Shown in pieces: positions 10,480-24,300 of a DNA stretch of 64,000 nt. The number at the start of each line of letters is the position of its first letter. Positions within the stretch are counted from its first letter, which is position 1. This DNA is from Liolophura sinensis. Taxonomy: Eukaryota; Mollusca; Polyplacophora; Chitonida; Chitonidae. Under the pieces are notes generated by a model. That model was not told the origin of the DNA and ran no database searches. It saw nothing but the letters and a program-made list of their open reading frames with translations. Location: positions 10,363,501 through 10,427,500 of the forward strand of contig NC_088303.1 of NCBI RefSeq assembly GCF_032854445.1, given 5' to 3'. Position numbers and translations under genes: made by a program.

Positions 10480-13400
10480 CTTTTCAACCCACGATAATGC
10501 ACATGAAATTCTATTGTTCGGTTTATAATATATACTTTATGTTGATGCCCTCGCTGATTTGTGCATTTGTGTAATAAATGGGTGTGCGAGTTCCCGTGCG
10601 TGTTTTTGAGCTGGTGGTCATACTTTCGTTTCCATAACTTTTCCCTCTCTGGACGTGAGTGACGGTATTGTGCAAGCTGACATCGGCATGGGGACATCCA
10701 GTATCTGTTAGATGGCCTCCAGTTCTGGTGTCCCTTTCTGGATTCCCATTATATTATGTTTGTCTTATAAATACACTCAGTATTGTGCGTGTTCCTGATA
10801 CATGCACCTGGAAATCTGTCTATGGCTGTTCACTTTTGTAAACCATATGCGACTTAAAGTCGTTTAAATAGCCCATCTGAGCCCTGTGTTATTAAACCAT
10901 GAGGGAAAGTCCGTCAGTAACTTGCCAAAGGTTGTTGCTTTACCCCAAGCACTCCTGTTCCTTCCACTCAAAAAATGACCTCCATCATAAAAGTGACAAA
11001 ATTTTGAACATGGTATGAAACAGAAATAAAATCTAAAAGTAATATATAAATAAATAATAATTTAAAAATTCAATAAAATAAATAAATAAATTTCTGCAAG
11101 GAAGCAGCGGAGTATTGAAGCAATACAACGATGGAGTGTGGTGGAATGTTGGGGTGAGGGGGTGTGTGTGGAAGACACCGGAAACCTGTCAGCATGCCGA
11201 AACAAATAGTGGAAATCTGTCAGCATGCCGGAATAAAAATTTGGTATTTGCTGGCATTTTAGTAAAGCTTTTGATGATATATGTTAGATTTTAAAATAAA
11301 TATTTTTATACTATGGTATATATATCTAATTTTGTAAAGACGCTCCATGGCCCAATCATTCAATTGACGCATCACTCAAGTCACTGCCCCATCGCACCAT
11401 CGTCCAATCTTTACATCGCCCCATCGCCCCATCGCACCATCACCGTATCATCCCATCACAACATCATATTCATCACACCACCGCCCCATCACTCTGATCG
11501 CCTTATTGTTCACTTGTGTTGTGATCCGTTTGTTTTCTGGTGTTTTGGATGCCTGATACTATAGCGTCAGTGAACCAACAACAAACAAATCGATGAAAAG
11601 TTCGATTATTGCATGAAATTTTCCATATTCTTCAATCCAGTTCAGGATAATAGGTCAAAAATGAAAAGATGTGCTTTTATAAACTCTGCAGCACTTTATG
11701 ATCTATTCACAACTTAAGGGAAATGTTTTAGAGCCAAAGGACATAGCAAACTTCCATGTTTACCATGGAAGCCGCACAGAAATACTGGACGAGTGGTGTA
11801 TGTAGCGAAGTTAACAAATCCAAAAAGGGCGTTTTTTGTAGATATGGCCAGATATTCCGCTGCCTTCCTGCTTAAATGTGTTACTTTCATCAGCGTAATA
11901 AAATATGTAATTCCCATGAAATTTAAGCTACCAGAATAAGCCTAAATCTCTATTTACACATCACTCATTTAGCGTTCTAAATGACCACGTAAATTGAGGT
12001 ATATTATCCTGCAAATTGTATTAAATATGAGGCATTACCCATTAGCGGGAAATGGACGAGTCATTATCTTGCAGATCTATTATAAATAATTTACGGTTGT
12101 CCCTTACCACGCTTGTATTGTAAAATCCTGACAATTAGTGTGTAGCCTATGCCATATTACTGGTGTACAGCTATACTATTGAAGACACATTCAATTCAAC
12201 GCCTGTCAACTGTAAACAAGGCTATCTCCCTACAATTTATACACACGGCGTAGATTTATACGATTTGTTCAGTCGTACTGATTTCTGGGCTTTGGTGGAA
12301 ATGAAGAGTTCAGAAGTGTTTCTAGAATGCTATTCAAGTGTTTATACATGAAGCTTGTCATGGATCACATGCTTTTCATCACTATGGTACACTTTAAAAG
12401 TCGGAGCGTTACATATGTGGGAATTCGTCATTTGCTTGTAACAGGTCTATGGTTTGCTCTTAGCACTTTGGTTCCCTCTGCCTGTGAGACTTAACATCGT
12501 CTTATGGGTGAAATAGCATGTATAGCATTCCCTTAATGAATTATTCTTAATGCTTGCTTAATGTTTCTTAATGTCTGGAAACATCAAGATCGCACAGACA
12601 ATGAGGCAACGTACGTTTTACTAACAACGATATGCACAGCGTGATGCATGGATTACATAGGTTACAATTAAATATCTACCATAAAATATGTTAGAAAGTC
12701 TGAGCCAATACCACATATCGCATACCTAGAAGTTAGAATGAGGCTATAATTCAGTGATATTTATTTGAAGAAACAATGTCATTGATGTCATTAGATACAG
12801 ATATATTTATATAATTGTGGTATTTACTTCACGTACATCATTCCTATATGTAATTCCGTACTTTCATTACTTATCCAGAGCATCCATGAAGCTGAGAACT
12901 TGATGGGGTTTAGCGAGGATTTGGCTCATTGTAGACGCTCACTCTATAGGGTATGGAAAATGAGCTGTCTGGGGCGCAATTATTCCACACTTATTCAAAC
13001 TTTTCGCATATAAAAGAGGAAGCTTCAGTGCTATGTATCCATATTTTTGTACACTGCATTGGTTGGGTTGGCCAGTTATACTCAAACGTGACTGATGTTG
13101 TCCATGACAACCTTAAGCCAATGGTTAACATCAGTTGGGGCTATTATCGGCCACGCCGAATACTAGGATGAATTCTTACCCAACATAAATTCAGATATCT
13201 CCTCAGACAGAGGCCGAAGCCTTATAGTCTACCAACCTTGGTTGAAAAACCTGCAAATCTTTGAACGGGGATACGTAAACCGCTAATGTAGTTTGACAAA
13301 TGGAAATGAACATATACCTTGACTCGGCTGAAAAGTTTGAACCACTGAATTATGTTGGAAGAGAATTTGTCAGTACCGGTTTGGTATAACTTTTTACCAT

Positions 13401-14560
13401 AAGTTGGGGATTCGGCGTATGCCACATATTATAAGACGGGCTTTGTGCGGAGGCCCGATGAGACCGCGGTGAAGCAGAGGAGCTTCCTTGTTTTTGTCTG
13501 CATAAAATATCTCTCCGTGAAGGATATGCATGTATGTTGTAGACGTTATCCCCGATGTATACTTAGAGCTGTTTGACCCTAAATTTCTCATGAGCTATAA
13601 TGTCAGCTTCTCTTCGAATTTATCTAATTTCGTGTTCAGTCTTCAACGTGTTTCTTCTGGATTACCCATGGGTATCAATGAAGACACACCTCCACTTCTA
13701 CCATTGAAAATTGTCTTTCCTGAAGCCTTTCAGCTTGCACGAAGAGTTCATTGGCTGACAATGACCGTGACAATCATTATTTGTACCAGAAAACATGATG
13801 TCTTTAGACAAAGCCTACAGGTTTGGGGTATGTCTTCAAGAGTGTACTGTGGAGTACGAGCATAAAATCTATTATATTCTGTACGTTCGTCATGACAAAC
13901 TTAATACCAAGGCACAATTCTTAAGTTTACGCATAGAGCCATAACAGCAGCCTGATTAACCCTAATTAGTATTTTAGTGATCCGTCTTGTCCAATATGGG
14001 ACTGATTATTTACAAACAGATATCTTTAGACACACTTAATATAAAACGATAATTTGTAAGTTCCAAATCAACTCAGAAATTAGCAATTGATCTAAATTGG
14101 TGTCAAAAGACCTTTAAAACACAATTTATCTGGGACGTTTTTGTAACATAATTGAAGTTAGGTCAAGCAAAAAGTCCTTAATGTGACCGAATTTTATTAC
14201 ATTGCATTGCAGTGTCATATCATAGTCTTAAAGTTGAAGATTACGTGGAACCAAATTTATCTGCCAACATGTTATGCATTTTTAATATGATAAATGAATT
14301 CAACTATTGGCTGTTTTGGTTCTACTTTATCTTCATGTGTTTAGAAACTGTTAAGAAGCATTTGGTCAGAGCTGCTTGTTTGGGGCGATATGTTTAACAA
14401 ACTATAGAAACGAAGCGCTTGTAGTTTATTGTGAATTTGGTATATGTTATAGGCTGATATAATTTTTAAAATGTAAAGGAAAATGAACATTTACTTTGTT
14501 ACTGTTTGGCCGTGATTATGTGGAGAGTAATGGTTTATGACATATTCGGTGTCCATACAA
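10480..14560. other. Long stretch without a recognisable gene
   Basis: Contains a weak SINE-like relic (about 10908-11090, gtccgtcagtaacttgcc with an aaataaataataa tail) and a CCATCGCCCCATCG-type simple repeat (about 11380-11500). Short open frames at 11313, 11714, 12163, 12953, 13222, 13394 and 13530 (the longest, 111 residues) show no motif I recognise. Exons of an unseen gene cannot be excluded. Confidence 0.3.
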
Positions 14561-14569
14561 GACTGGTTG

Positions 14570-14760
14570 AACTCATTTCAGACTCTAGCCCTCAACCATG
14601 CAGCTCAATTCAGACCCCAGTCCTCAACCATGCAGCTCAATTAAGACCCCAGCCTTCAATCATGCTGTTTATTTCAGACTCCACCTCTCAACCATGCTTC
14701 TTGTGTCAAACCCCAGTTCTCAACCATGCTGCTCAATTCAGGCCCCAGCCCCAGCCCTTA
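14570..14760. repeat. Tandem repeat, ~33-bp unit, about 5 copies
   Basis: Repeats of ctcaaccatgcagctcaatt followed by cagaccccagtc variants. The 122- and 112-residue open frames across it are repeat translations that run into the SINE downstream. Confidence 0.85.
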
Positions 14761-14767
14761 TCTGTTC

Positions 14768-14975
14768 TGATCATTTTAGGTCCCAGGGGACTTGTAAGTT
14801 CAAGTCCAGCTCATGGTGGCTTCCCCTCCGGGGGTACGTGGGAATGTCTGTCAGTAACTTGCAGATGCTCATGAGTTTCCCCCGGGCTCTGCCTGGTTTC
14901 CTCCCACCACAGTGCTGGCCGCCATCGTTTAAATGAAATATTCCTGAGTACAGCGTAAAACATATAAATAAGTAA
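14768..14975 (+). mobile_element. SINE, plus orientation
   Basis: Includes the box-B-like gttcaagtcc followed by the body (agctcatggtggcttcccct, ctgcctggtttcctcccacc) and a short aaataagtaa tail. The 5' part of the tRNA-like head is replaced by the neighbouring repeat. Confidence 0.85.
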
Positions 14976-14977
14976 GG

Positions 14978-15068
14978 CAACATGACCTGGACTTGAACTC
15001 ACAGAGACCACACTGGTGAGAGGCTCTTCGGTCATTTCGCCGACCTGGCGCGCTAACCACCTCGGCGA
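14978..15068 (-). mobile_element. tRNA-like SINE head, minus orientation
   Basis: On the minus strand it reads gccgaggtggttagcgcgcc (box-A region) to gagttcaagtcc (box-B region) with tRNA-like spacing. It abuts the previous SINE head to tail in opposite orientation and has no intact tRNA fold, so it is a SINE head, not a tRNA gene. Confidence 0.65.
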
Positions 15069-15079
15069 CTAGCACATAA

Positions 15080-16380
15080 CTGTTTTGGTCATTTTAGACC
15101 ACCAGACCATTTAGATCACACTTTGGCCCACCAGTCCTTAGGCGAGCTGCGGATCACCAATCCTTATCCTTTCGAATTAGTTTTGAATGCGCTTCCAAAT
15201 GAGATCGTAGCTACAGTTGATTGCAAACCTTACGGTGCGCCGCCTTCACAAATATGACAAAGGAATTGTAGAGTGATTTTAGCTTTTTGGAGTTACAATC
15301 GCGATCACACGACAAATTTAACTCGTACATAATGTCACTTTGTATAAATGGAAAAAATACCAGTCTATAACTTTTCTTGCCTTCATTTTCAAAAGAGTTC
15401 TACATCATAATGTTTCAGCAGCCAACAAAAACAATATGTCAATTCTCGAAACATCTTTTTGAGACAATTGAATACACATTCAATCGAAATTTCGTGATAG
15501 GCTCAAACAACAAAACATCGATGCTTAGGAAATATTTGTAGTGACGTAGCGAAAAATACTGCATTGAATAGATGTACACATTTGAATTATTTAAACAGGA
15601 ATGACTGAATGACTCTCGGAATTAATACCATGTTTTCAATGGAATAATTGGGCGTGGGTCAAGTGCAGTTGAACCGTGTATGGTTAAAGATGGCTTTATT
15701 GCATGTTTACAATCATGATGCTAAATTTCAGTAAGCACCGAGGTCACAGCACACAAAGGCATGTTTAACATGTTGACTATATTGTGTATACATCGCTTAT
15801 ATTCTGACCAAAGGCAAATCATCTACGTGAAAAGGTCAAATTTGCGTGAGGAAATTCTTTGCAGCTATCGTGATCTTCAATAGCCGGTGTAAGCAAACAA
15901 GGGGAATATTTACTATTATAACGTTAGCAAAGATTTCTCCACCGTTAATCACTCTGTCGCCTTTCTCTCGGTCAGCACAATTTTATATTCTTGAGTACAC
16001 GGTAAAACATCAATCAAATAAGTAAATAAATAAATAAACATCACCATTTAATACGGCTTCGTGTGATTCTCATGAGTAGAACTTAAATATCAACATCTTA
16101 TGTATTTATTTATGTATTTATTTATGTATTTCATGTATTCAACGACATACTCATAAAAAATTCCCTCAGTCACATGTTTATGATGACGGCCAATATTAGC
16201 GGTGGAGGAAACTGGAGTTCCAGAGATCAACCATCGACCTTTGGTAAGTTACTACGAACAGGTCTTACAGAGATTACACTGAGAGCTGAATACAGGTGGC
16301 AGCTGAAAAGAAACAGATTATAGTCTATGCTATGTCCTTTCAATATATATGTGTCTTATACGGAAAGTTCGTATAGTCTA
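15080..16380. other. Non-coding stretch with SINE relics
   Basis: No recognisable gene. A SINE 3' end lies at about 15985-16040 (cttgagtacacggtaaaaca, aaataaataaataaa). A diverged core (tgatgacggccaatattagc, then ggtggaggaaactggag) lies at about 16170-16215. Confidence 0.45.
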
Positions 16381-16381
16381 T

Positions 16382-16680
16382 ATACTCTTAAAAATTAACC
16401 CTTAATTTTAGTCTGTTGTCTGAGTGAGGCTAGAATGTATTATGTTACTGTAGCAGATTATTCTGTTAAATATAAAACACATAATTCATTAATTCAACAT
16501 AAACATTCTGTTTATAACATGATGTTATGTTGAATGTATTTATAAGAACAGAACACATTCCAGCATCACTTTCTGTTATGGTTAACAGATTATTGTTCTG
16601 AGTGAAATCCATTGCTATGCAATGTCAATCGTGTCGAGATATATATTAAAATAAAATGTTCTGTTGTATTCACGAATTAA
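16382..16680. mobile_element. Dispersed repeat (MITE-like), copy 1
   Basis: About 300 bp sharing several blocks with 55030-55285: cagattattctgttaaatat, cagaacacattc and agcat in the same order. No coding potential. Terminal repeats could not be fixed with confidence. Confidence 0.6.
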
Positions 16681-16825
16681 ACACCTCTGTATTGTTCTAC
16701 TACATGTATATATCTGTCCAAGTTTTAAACATGCACCTGTGCTTGTGTGCTAAGTGCATCTGTATTCCTGTGATACGTACATCTATTCTCCCGTTGTACG
16801 TGCATTTGTAATCCCGTACATATGT

Positions 16826-17547
16826 GCTTGTGTGTTATGTATATCTGTATTAGTGTGATAGTTGTTCGTATATACGCACTGGTGTATTGTATACACGCGT
16901 GCTGGTGTGTTATGTATATCTGTATTAGTGTGATAGTTGTAGGTATATACGCACTGGTGAATTATATACACCCGCGCTGGTGTGTTATGTATATCTGTAT
17001 TAGTGTGATAGTTGTACGTATATACGCACTGGTGTATTATATACACCCGTGCTGGTGTGTTATGTATATCTGTATTAGTGTGATAGTTGTTCGTATATAC
17101 GCAGTGGTGTATTGTATACACCCGTGCTGGTGTGTTATGTATATCTGTATTAATGTGATAGTTGTACGTATATACGCACTGGTGAATTATATACATCCAT
17201 GCTGGTGTGTTATGTATATCTGTATTAGTCTGATAGTTGTACGTATATACGCACTGGTGTATTGTATCACCCGTGCTGGTGTGTTTTGTATATCTGTATT
17301 AGTGTGATAGTTGTACGTATATACGCACTGGTGTATTATATACACCCGTGCTGGTGTGTTTTGTATATCTGTATTAGTGTGATAGTTGTACGTATATACG
17401 CACTGGTGTATTATATACACCCGTGCTGGTGTGTTATGTATATCTGTATTAGTGTGATAGTTGTACGTATATACGCACTGGTGTATTATATTACCCGTGC
17501 TGGTGTGTTTTGTATATCTGTATTAGTGTGATAGTTGTACGTATAAT
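16826..17547. repeat. 75-bp minisatellite, about 9-10 copies
   Basis: The phrase gtatatctgtattagtgtga recurs every 75 bp, followed by agttgtacgtatatacgcac and ggtgtattatatacacccgtgctgg. Because 75 is divisible by three, both strands stay open for long stretches (161 residues on plus, 137 on minus). These frames are repeat artefacts, not genes. Confidence 0.95.
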
Positions 17548-17554
17548 CGGTATT

Positions 17555-19930
17555 CGTGTATAACGAACATCTCCCTCGCATGGATCATAAATCTTTACTC
17601 GTGTAAAATTCGAGTTTATACGCGACGTATGAATGAGTGCGCACAATAGTACACTTGTGTGAAGTACATCTGCACTAATGCATGTAAATGAAGTACATCT
17701 GTTCTGTGCACATATAGCCATTTATTTTGTTACGACCCAAACTGTCTGTATTATAAAGAGATGGCTTGTCCGAAATACACGACAATTTAGCCGCACAAAA
17801 AAGTAACCAAAACCAGCAGATTTTATTTTACAACAATTTATTAGCTTTAACAAGAACAGATAATAAGACTTATACAAATACTAAAGTACTTAAGATTAAC
17901 AAGAAAGGATAGCAGTATCTATACAAATGCTAAAGTACTTACGGTGTCAAGTCCAAACGGACGCATATATTCCGCAATATATATACCACACAGGCATAAA
18001 TGCTCAGAGGCAAATTCACAAGAGGGAAAATCCACAGTATAACTGAGTGTATGGCGAAATATACACAAAATTCCACGGACAGGGTCCGTGTACTAATAAG
18101 CACTGTGTATACAAGAGCACAAATTAAACATACAAGTTCAGATTGAACAAGTGCTCGGTGGAGATAGGATATAACAAAGCCAGAGGCTATAAAGACACCA
18201 AAATTCAGCACAAAAGGCCTAATAAAGTAATACACAGCAAAAGCATCCAAACTCTCAATAATTCTCCTTTCTCTCCGTTCTCTGTTCTCTCCGTTTGACC
18301 TGCTTTCATAGGTCTTATATAGCTTGGTGGAATTGTCCAGAATAAGAAAATTGCTGAACACTTGATGTAAACAAACAGACACCGAACTGAGCGCATTCTG
18401 GAATATTCTAAGGTAGAGGCAGACAGCACTCCCTGAACTTAGCATATGTAAACAGTGACAAGCTAAATTTAGAAACTGACGGCAGTCATGCACATAACAA
18501 TTTATTTATTACTAGTCAAAGACAATGTATGTCCAAGAGGCGATCCCATGTACTCACCGTACAAAAGTTATTTTCAAGTGTCTTATTTTCTTTAAAAAAT
18601 GTTGAAGACCACATTCAGAACTCACACTTCCCATTCTTTCATGTAACTTTTTTTTGTTTTTCTCCAGCTTAAGGAAATAAAAAAGAAGCATAGAAGCCAA
18701 TAAAAGCAAACATTATTTGTCATCGGTTGTAATTATTGGGAATAGCTACATGTACATGCACACAGGAAATTAGGAAGTTTTTCTTTGTGGACTTGAATTG
18801 TTTATCTTGGCTAATTGACAGGCAGGCATTCATGGAACAAAGGCCGTTGGTTGACTCACAAACATAAAAAAGCGTGAACTGTGGAACGAAAGTTTCTACC
18901 ATTTTCAGCTTATAGCTCTGCAAACCTTTGTATCCGTTTATTCGGGTCCTTGAACTACACATAATCTACTGGATTACTAAGAAGAATGTTTACGGCAAAC
19001 ATCGACATATTTCTTATAGATTCATTTTGACCGTGACGGCTTTGTAGACAACAAGTAGGGCCTTATCCATTTGAGGCCTATCGTTGTTCCCATGGACTAT
19101 TTGCTCCGACAGACATTTGCTTAGAATTTTTTATGGATAGCAAAGGAATGCTGTTAGTGTACATGAATTGTAATTGTAAGCAAGTACTCACTTGCAGTAA
19201 GTATTTTATCAATGGTAGGTGTTTGCAAATTTGATAGTATGAATATTAATTTTAAAAAGTTTCTGCTCTCTGCTAAGGCCTCACGTTATGCTTTTATCCG
19301 TGTTTGCGTACAATCAGTCAGTTATCAAAAACGCCATGTCTTGGTCTAGTTACACTTTGGAGACATTACTTGAATTGGAGATGATCTTGAAATGATGTTG
19401 CAGGCGGTGCGGAGGTGCTGCGTTTGACACGTAACTAAAGAAATAAACGAGTATTAAAAACCTGTGGAATCTATGCGTCGGAGTAAGGCGTGAAGTTTTG
19501 AAGAAAACAGCCAACGACACTGATGAGTCCGTTTGTGCATTCTAAAAATAAGATAACTTGTCTTCCAGCAATGAGGTGTGCAGATAAGTGCGTCAAATGT
19601 AGAAATTTTCGTGAGTAACTTGCCTATCGTCGGTGGTTCACCCTGGGCACTCCTGTGTCCTTCGCTCATAAAATCATCGTATAAATAAAACAAATCTTCA
19701 TCATCACGTTAAACAACAATAAAAAAATAAATAACAACAAATGTATTAAATATCGATTTATATATTTGATTTGATAAGAACGTACAAGACACAAACTTAT
19801 ATACACTTTTTAATATCAAGAAACAGCGTGTAAAGATTTTCTTAACCCGAGGTGTAATGGAATAGAGGTACACTAAGTGAAATCTAGTCACACATTATGT
19901 GGCTTACTGTTAACAATGTTAGTGTATGGG
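17555..19930. other. Stretch without a confident gene; one unknown 184-residue open frame
   Basis: The minus-strand frame 18493-17939 (184 codons) is hydrophobic in its second half and matches nothing I recognise. Its bases include a tandem duplication around 17850-17943 (acaaatactaaagtactta twice), so it may be part of a repeat or terminal repeat. A SINE-like relic lies at about 19612-19730. The other short frames have no motif. Confidence 0.3.
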
Positions 19931-19936
19931 GTATTT

Positions 19937-20113
19937 GATTAATTTATTTATTTGATTGATGTTTTACGTCGTACTCAAGAATATTTCACTTATACGACGG
20001 CGGCCAAGATTATGGTTGGAGGAAACCGGGCTGAACCCGGGGGAAATCCACGACCATCTGCAGGTTACTGACAGACCTTCCCACGTACGGCCAGAGAGGA
20101 AGCCAGCATGAGC
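19937..20113 (-). mobile_element. SINE, minus orientation
   Basis: atttatttgattgatgtttt at the left (tail), then cacttatacgacggcggcca, ggaggaaaccgggctgaacc and cccacgtacggccagagagg; the head is missing after agccagcatgagctt. One of the best preserved copies. Confidence 0.92.
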
Positions 20114-20119
20114 TTGTTT

Positions 20120-21094
20120 CATTAATCACACTGTTGACCTTCTGTTGCAGATTAATGGGTCGTCAATTATTCAATAATATATATTCGCTCTGTTACTGAA
20201 ATGTAATGCGTTGCATAAGACTAAAGTGTGCCTTCGTTAAGGTGAGTATTTATATGTGCGTGTATTAACTAACCTCAGTGAACGCTTTTGGCTTGGTGAC
20301 GCGCGCGACACCTGTTGTATTGTGCTCATGCAATGTTCCGTGACGATGTAGACAGTCAGGCATCTGGTGCCGTTGTCTCTGCTGTGCTGTTAATCATTGC
20401 TGTTGAGCGACAGTGCTGCACAAATGGAATTGAGGATCTTACGTAACCATTGTTGTGTCTAAACAGCGCAGTCTATAGGCAATTCCACCAATACGCCAGT
20501 AGCCAATGAATTCACGCTGATTTACTGAGATCGAAGCAATCAGGTTTGACTGCTCTATAATTGGGTAATGTTTATCTGTCCTAACGGTGACATTTCATCG
20601 CTTGTACACGCTCTCAAATAGCTCCAGCAGGTTTATATCAACATACACTTGTTCTGCATGTTGTCTTGGCACACCATGCAGTGGCTAATGGCACCTGGAG
20701 TTTGTACATAGTAAACCCTGTGCGCAGACCTGGCCCCACCTCACATCTAAACACCCTTGCCTTGGGGTTGCACTGTGGGATAAGTTTGGGTTTTCCGTTC
20801 GAGCGAAAGCAGGCGAGAGACTAAGTAGTTGAGGCTGATCAGGACTTCAGGGATGTGTTGTTAAATACTGGCACACCAATTCAGTAGCAGTTTTTCTTCT
20901 TCTATTACACACCTCCATATGAATAATTAGGTTTTATTCTTGTTTTTGCTCAGAGTCAATATCTGCTGATGAGCCCACGCTTCGGATCGTGGTACCATTT
21001 ATTCGACTGCCACTGCTTATGGCTTGACGATAGCTGGACGAATGTGACCGAGAATACTGAAGTTTGGAATAAAGACTAGACTGAGCACCTGAGA
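20120..21094 (+). promoter_or_regulatory. Upstream region / probable 5' UTR of the ENaC-family gene
   Basis: No competing gene. An in-frame TAG (21077-21079) precedes the start codon, so the protein does not extend further 5' in this exon. No clear TATA box or initiator could be pinned down. The transcription start is unknown. Confidence 0.35.
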
Positions 21095-21300
21095 ATGGCA
21101 AATCTTACCTTCAACAACCTGTACGAACCAAAAAAAGCCTCATTTGACAACATGTACATTTCACAAGACAGTGTCAGCATCGAAGGACCTAAGAAATGCA
21201 GTCGTTCAACATGGAAACGGGCGTGGATTGATTTCACCGAGTCAACTACCATTCATGGGATACGCCATATTTGGACGGCTGATACGTTGGCATTCAGAAG
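21095..21300 (+). CDS. ENaC-family gene exon 1: cytoplasmic N-terminus
   Basis: Starts at an ATG with A at -3 and G at +4 and an in-frame stop 18 bases upstream. Encodes MANLTFNNLYEP... to FTESTTIHGIRHIW, the conserved N-terminal ASC motif with the His-Gly needed for gating. Donor AG/GTTGGT, phase 2. Confidence 0.9.
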
Positions 21301-24300
21301 GTTGGTCAATTCTCTTGTCTGTCGGATTAAACGGATTTACTAACACTCACATAATTTACCATACAAATCATTTATCTACATCAAATGTTGTATACGGTAA
21401 TGGTCCAGTTTACTAAAAGTAAAAAGGGAATATCGATTTAATTGCTTTCCTAATGTAAGAGCCGGCTTTTTCCCAGCCATCCCTGGTCCTAAGCTCATAT
21501 ACATTTATAGATCATTCATTTACTATGCTCGACATCAGTCCAATGCAAATAATGAACAAACTGGTTTTCCTGTGACACCATATATACCGTGTGGGAGGGG
21601 GGGGGGGGGGGAGTTTAGGGCTGGTTAATCTAATAACGAAGGTCGTATGTTAAACCTAGACACATCCAGCTTTTCTACTTGTTTTAAAAATGAAATAGAT
21701 TAAAATTGGATTTATAATACGACATGAGGAAATTAAAACAGCTTAAGGTGTGTACTAAATTATATCCCAATACTCCTCCGTCACAACGTTCGCTTCTTCT
21801 CAGACGAATACTGGGAATACATCGAAAGCTCTACAACAGGAATTTGACGTCATATGTTGCCTGCTTTCTCACCGTGGTGTCCACCGCCTGGTACCATGGC
21901 ACAGTATCTGAATGACCTATTCATCGACAAGCCGTCTGGTAGAATCGCACGGTATCTACATGACATGCTCATTGGCAAAACATCTTGTAGCATCGCACGG
22001 TGTCTACATGTTCATTGGCAAACCAGCTGGTAGCATGGCACGGTGTCTCCATTACAAGCTCATTGGTAAACCGCCTATTAGCATTGCACGGTGTCTACAT
22101 GGCATGCTCATTGGCAAACCGTCTGATATCATCGCATAGAGTCTGCATGACCTTCTAATTAACAAAAAAACCCGTCTGATAGCATTACACATTGTCTGCA
22201 TGACCTGCTCATTAGCAAATCATCTGGTAGCATCGCACGGTGTTTACATGACATGCTTACTGGCATAAGGTCTAGTAGCATCAAACAGTGTCTGTATGAC
22301 CTGCTCATTGGCAAGTGGTCTGGTAGCATTGGACAATGTCTACATGACATGCGCACTGACAAATCGTCTGGTTGCATTGCACAGTGTGTACACGACATGT
22401 TAATTGACAAACTGTCGCACGTTCCTGGGCCGCGTCTTAACATATGGGTCTGTAAGTTCGTCACGTCGACGGGCTCTGTATACTTTACCACCTTACTTAC
22501 ACCGTAAAAGTGAAATATTCAACTTATAACAGAATCAACCAATCAATCTGTCCGGTAGGCAGAAACACGAACAGGTCGTGACCCATTGCTAAGGTGCGCG
22601 ACACACAACAACGAAGCACTAATGAGACAAAGTATATGTAGATTGCCCTCTTTCACCTTCCTTCAAGGTGGACAATGTTCAACGTTTAGTCTATGCGGCA
22701 TTTGTTGAAAGACACTAGTCTTATTTAAAACGGCGTATCATAAGTGAGAAAAACTTCGTCATTATCTTGAGTTCGTCCTTTTGTCACCCTGGTTTCCCTC
22801 CTTGTGTTCGGACTAGCCCTTTTGCCCTCCTGGTTTCCCTCGTTGTTTCCCGACTAGCCCTTTTGCCCTCCTTGTGTCCCGTCTAGCCCTTATATCCTCC
22901 TGGTTTTCCTCTTTGTATCCCGGTTGGCCATTTTGTCCTTCTGATTTCCCTTCTTTTGTTCTAACTACCCCTTTTGTACTCCTTGTTTCCCTCCTTGTGT
23001 CCCGACTAGCCCTTTTGTCCTGCTTATTTCCCTCCTTGTTCTTCGACTAACCTTCTTCGCCTTTTTGGTTCCTGTACTTGTGTTCAGACTGATCTCCAGC
23101 ATTTATTGTATCTTGACTAGCCCCCTTGGTCGTCTGGTTTTCTGTCTTTTTGCACTAACTAGTCCCCTTGGCCTTCTGATGCCTAATTCTTATGCGAAAA
23201 CTAATCTTCTGGTTTGTCCATCATTATGTCCTGATTAGCCCTCTTGGCCTTTTGGTTTTGCCTCCTTGTGAGCTGACTAGCTCTATTGTCCTTCTGGTTT
23301 TCTATCCCTTTGAACTATATCCCTCTTGGTTTGTTGTTTCTTATCATTGTGAACTCCTGAAAAATCATTTAGTTATCAGTAGTAAATATTGTTCAGGGAG
23401 GTATTCGTTTTTTAACTCTTGGCAATTTTCGTCTTCCATACGTCAGTGGATTTGTTAATAATCCGGCTTTCAATCGAGTTTTACATGCTTCAGTAGATGC
23501 TGTTATCATCTATGTTGTGTGTTGGGTTTTGCTGGGGATAGAACGTGTGCAAACAACGGACACAATGGCAACCAATGTCTCACTTCTAAATATTTGAACG
23601 CACATTAATGAGAGGACAGGCTGTTATCTGGTGATAATTTTTATCAAGGAATAACAATGTTCCGTGCTTCGAGTGATGTTCACTGTATATTTTGAGCACT
23701 TTTGCCAGTCATGCAACGGAATACCTATTTGCATTTCTAGCTTGTATGTTATTCTTCTACAAATGGCAATATATCTACATAATATATTTTGAATCTAGCC
23801 CTCCGGCTAACAGGCTAAGGGGTGAGTTTGATTAAACACATATGTCGTAAATACAATAAGCATATGATGACCAGCAATTGAAAAGCATGCAATTCAGATG
23901 CAGAGGCCAACACACCAGGCACACAGTCCTTTGTTACATACAAATTCGAATGTGCACAGAACTGAATCAGTTTCTCTCACCGGGTGCACTGTAATAACAA
24001 CGCCTACTGGCAAGGTAGAGTTCCAAAACGTTAAGCTTTTACAAATGGCTATATCATTTCTGCTGGTTTCTATTGGCCCATGCACTAACTGTTGTTGGAC
24101 ATCTTCCGTTTGAATTGCTGTGTTGACGTGCACAACCTGGTTGGGTTATGATTGGTTCACTTGTTTGCCAGTGTCATGCATCGGTGTGCTTATTTTGAAT
24201 TTTATGTAGCTTTAAATACTAGTCCTTATACCCGCGACTTACCGCGACTTATTTGCTCTTAATATGCCTCTCCACAGCGCAAATATTTCATCACTTATAG

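Noticed and set aside
17939-18493. 184-codon hydrophobic minus-strand frame as a membrane protein
   Set aside because: No recognisable family, and it overlaps locally duplicated sequence; kept only as an unknown open frame.
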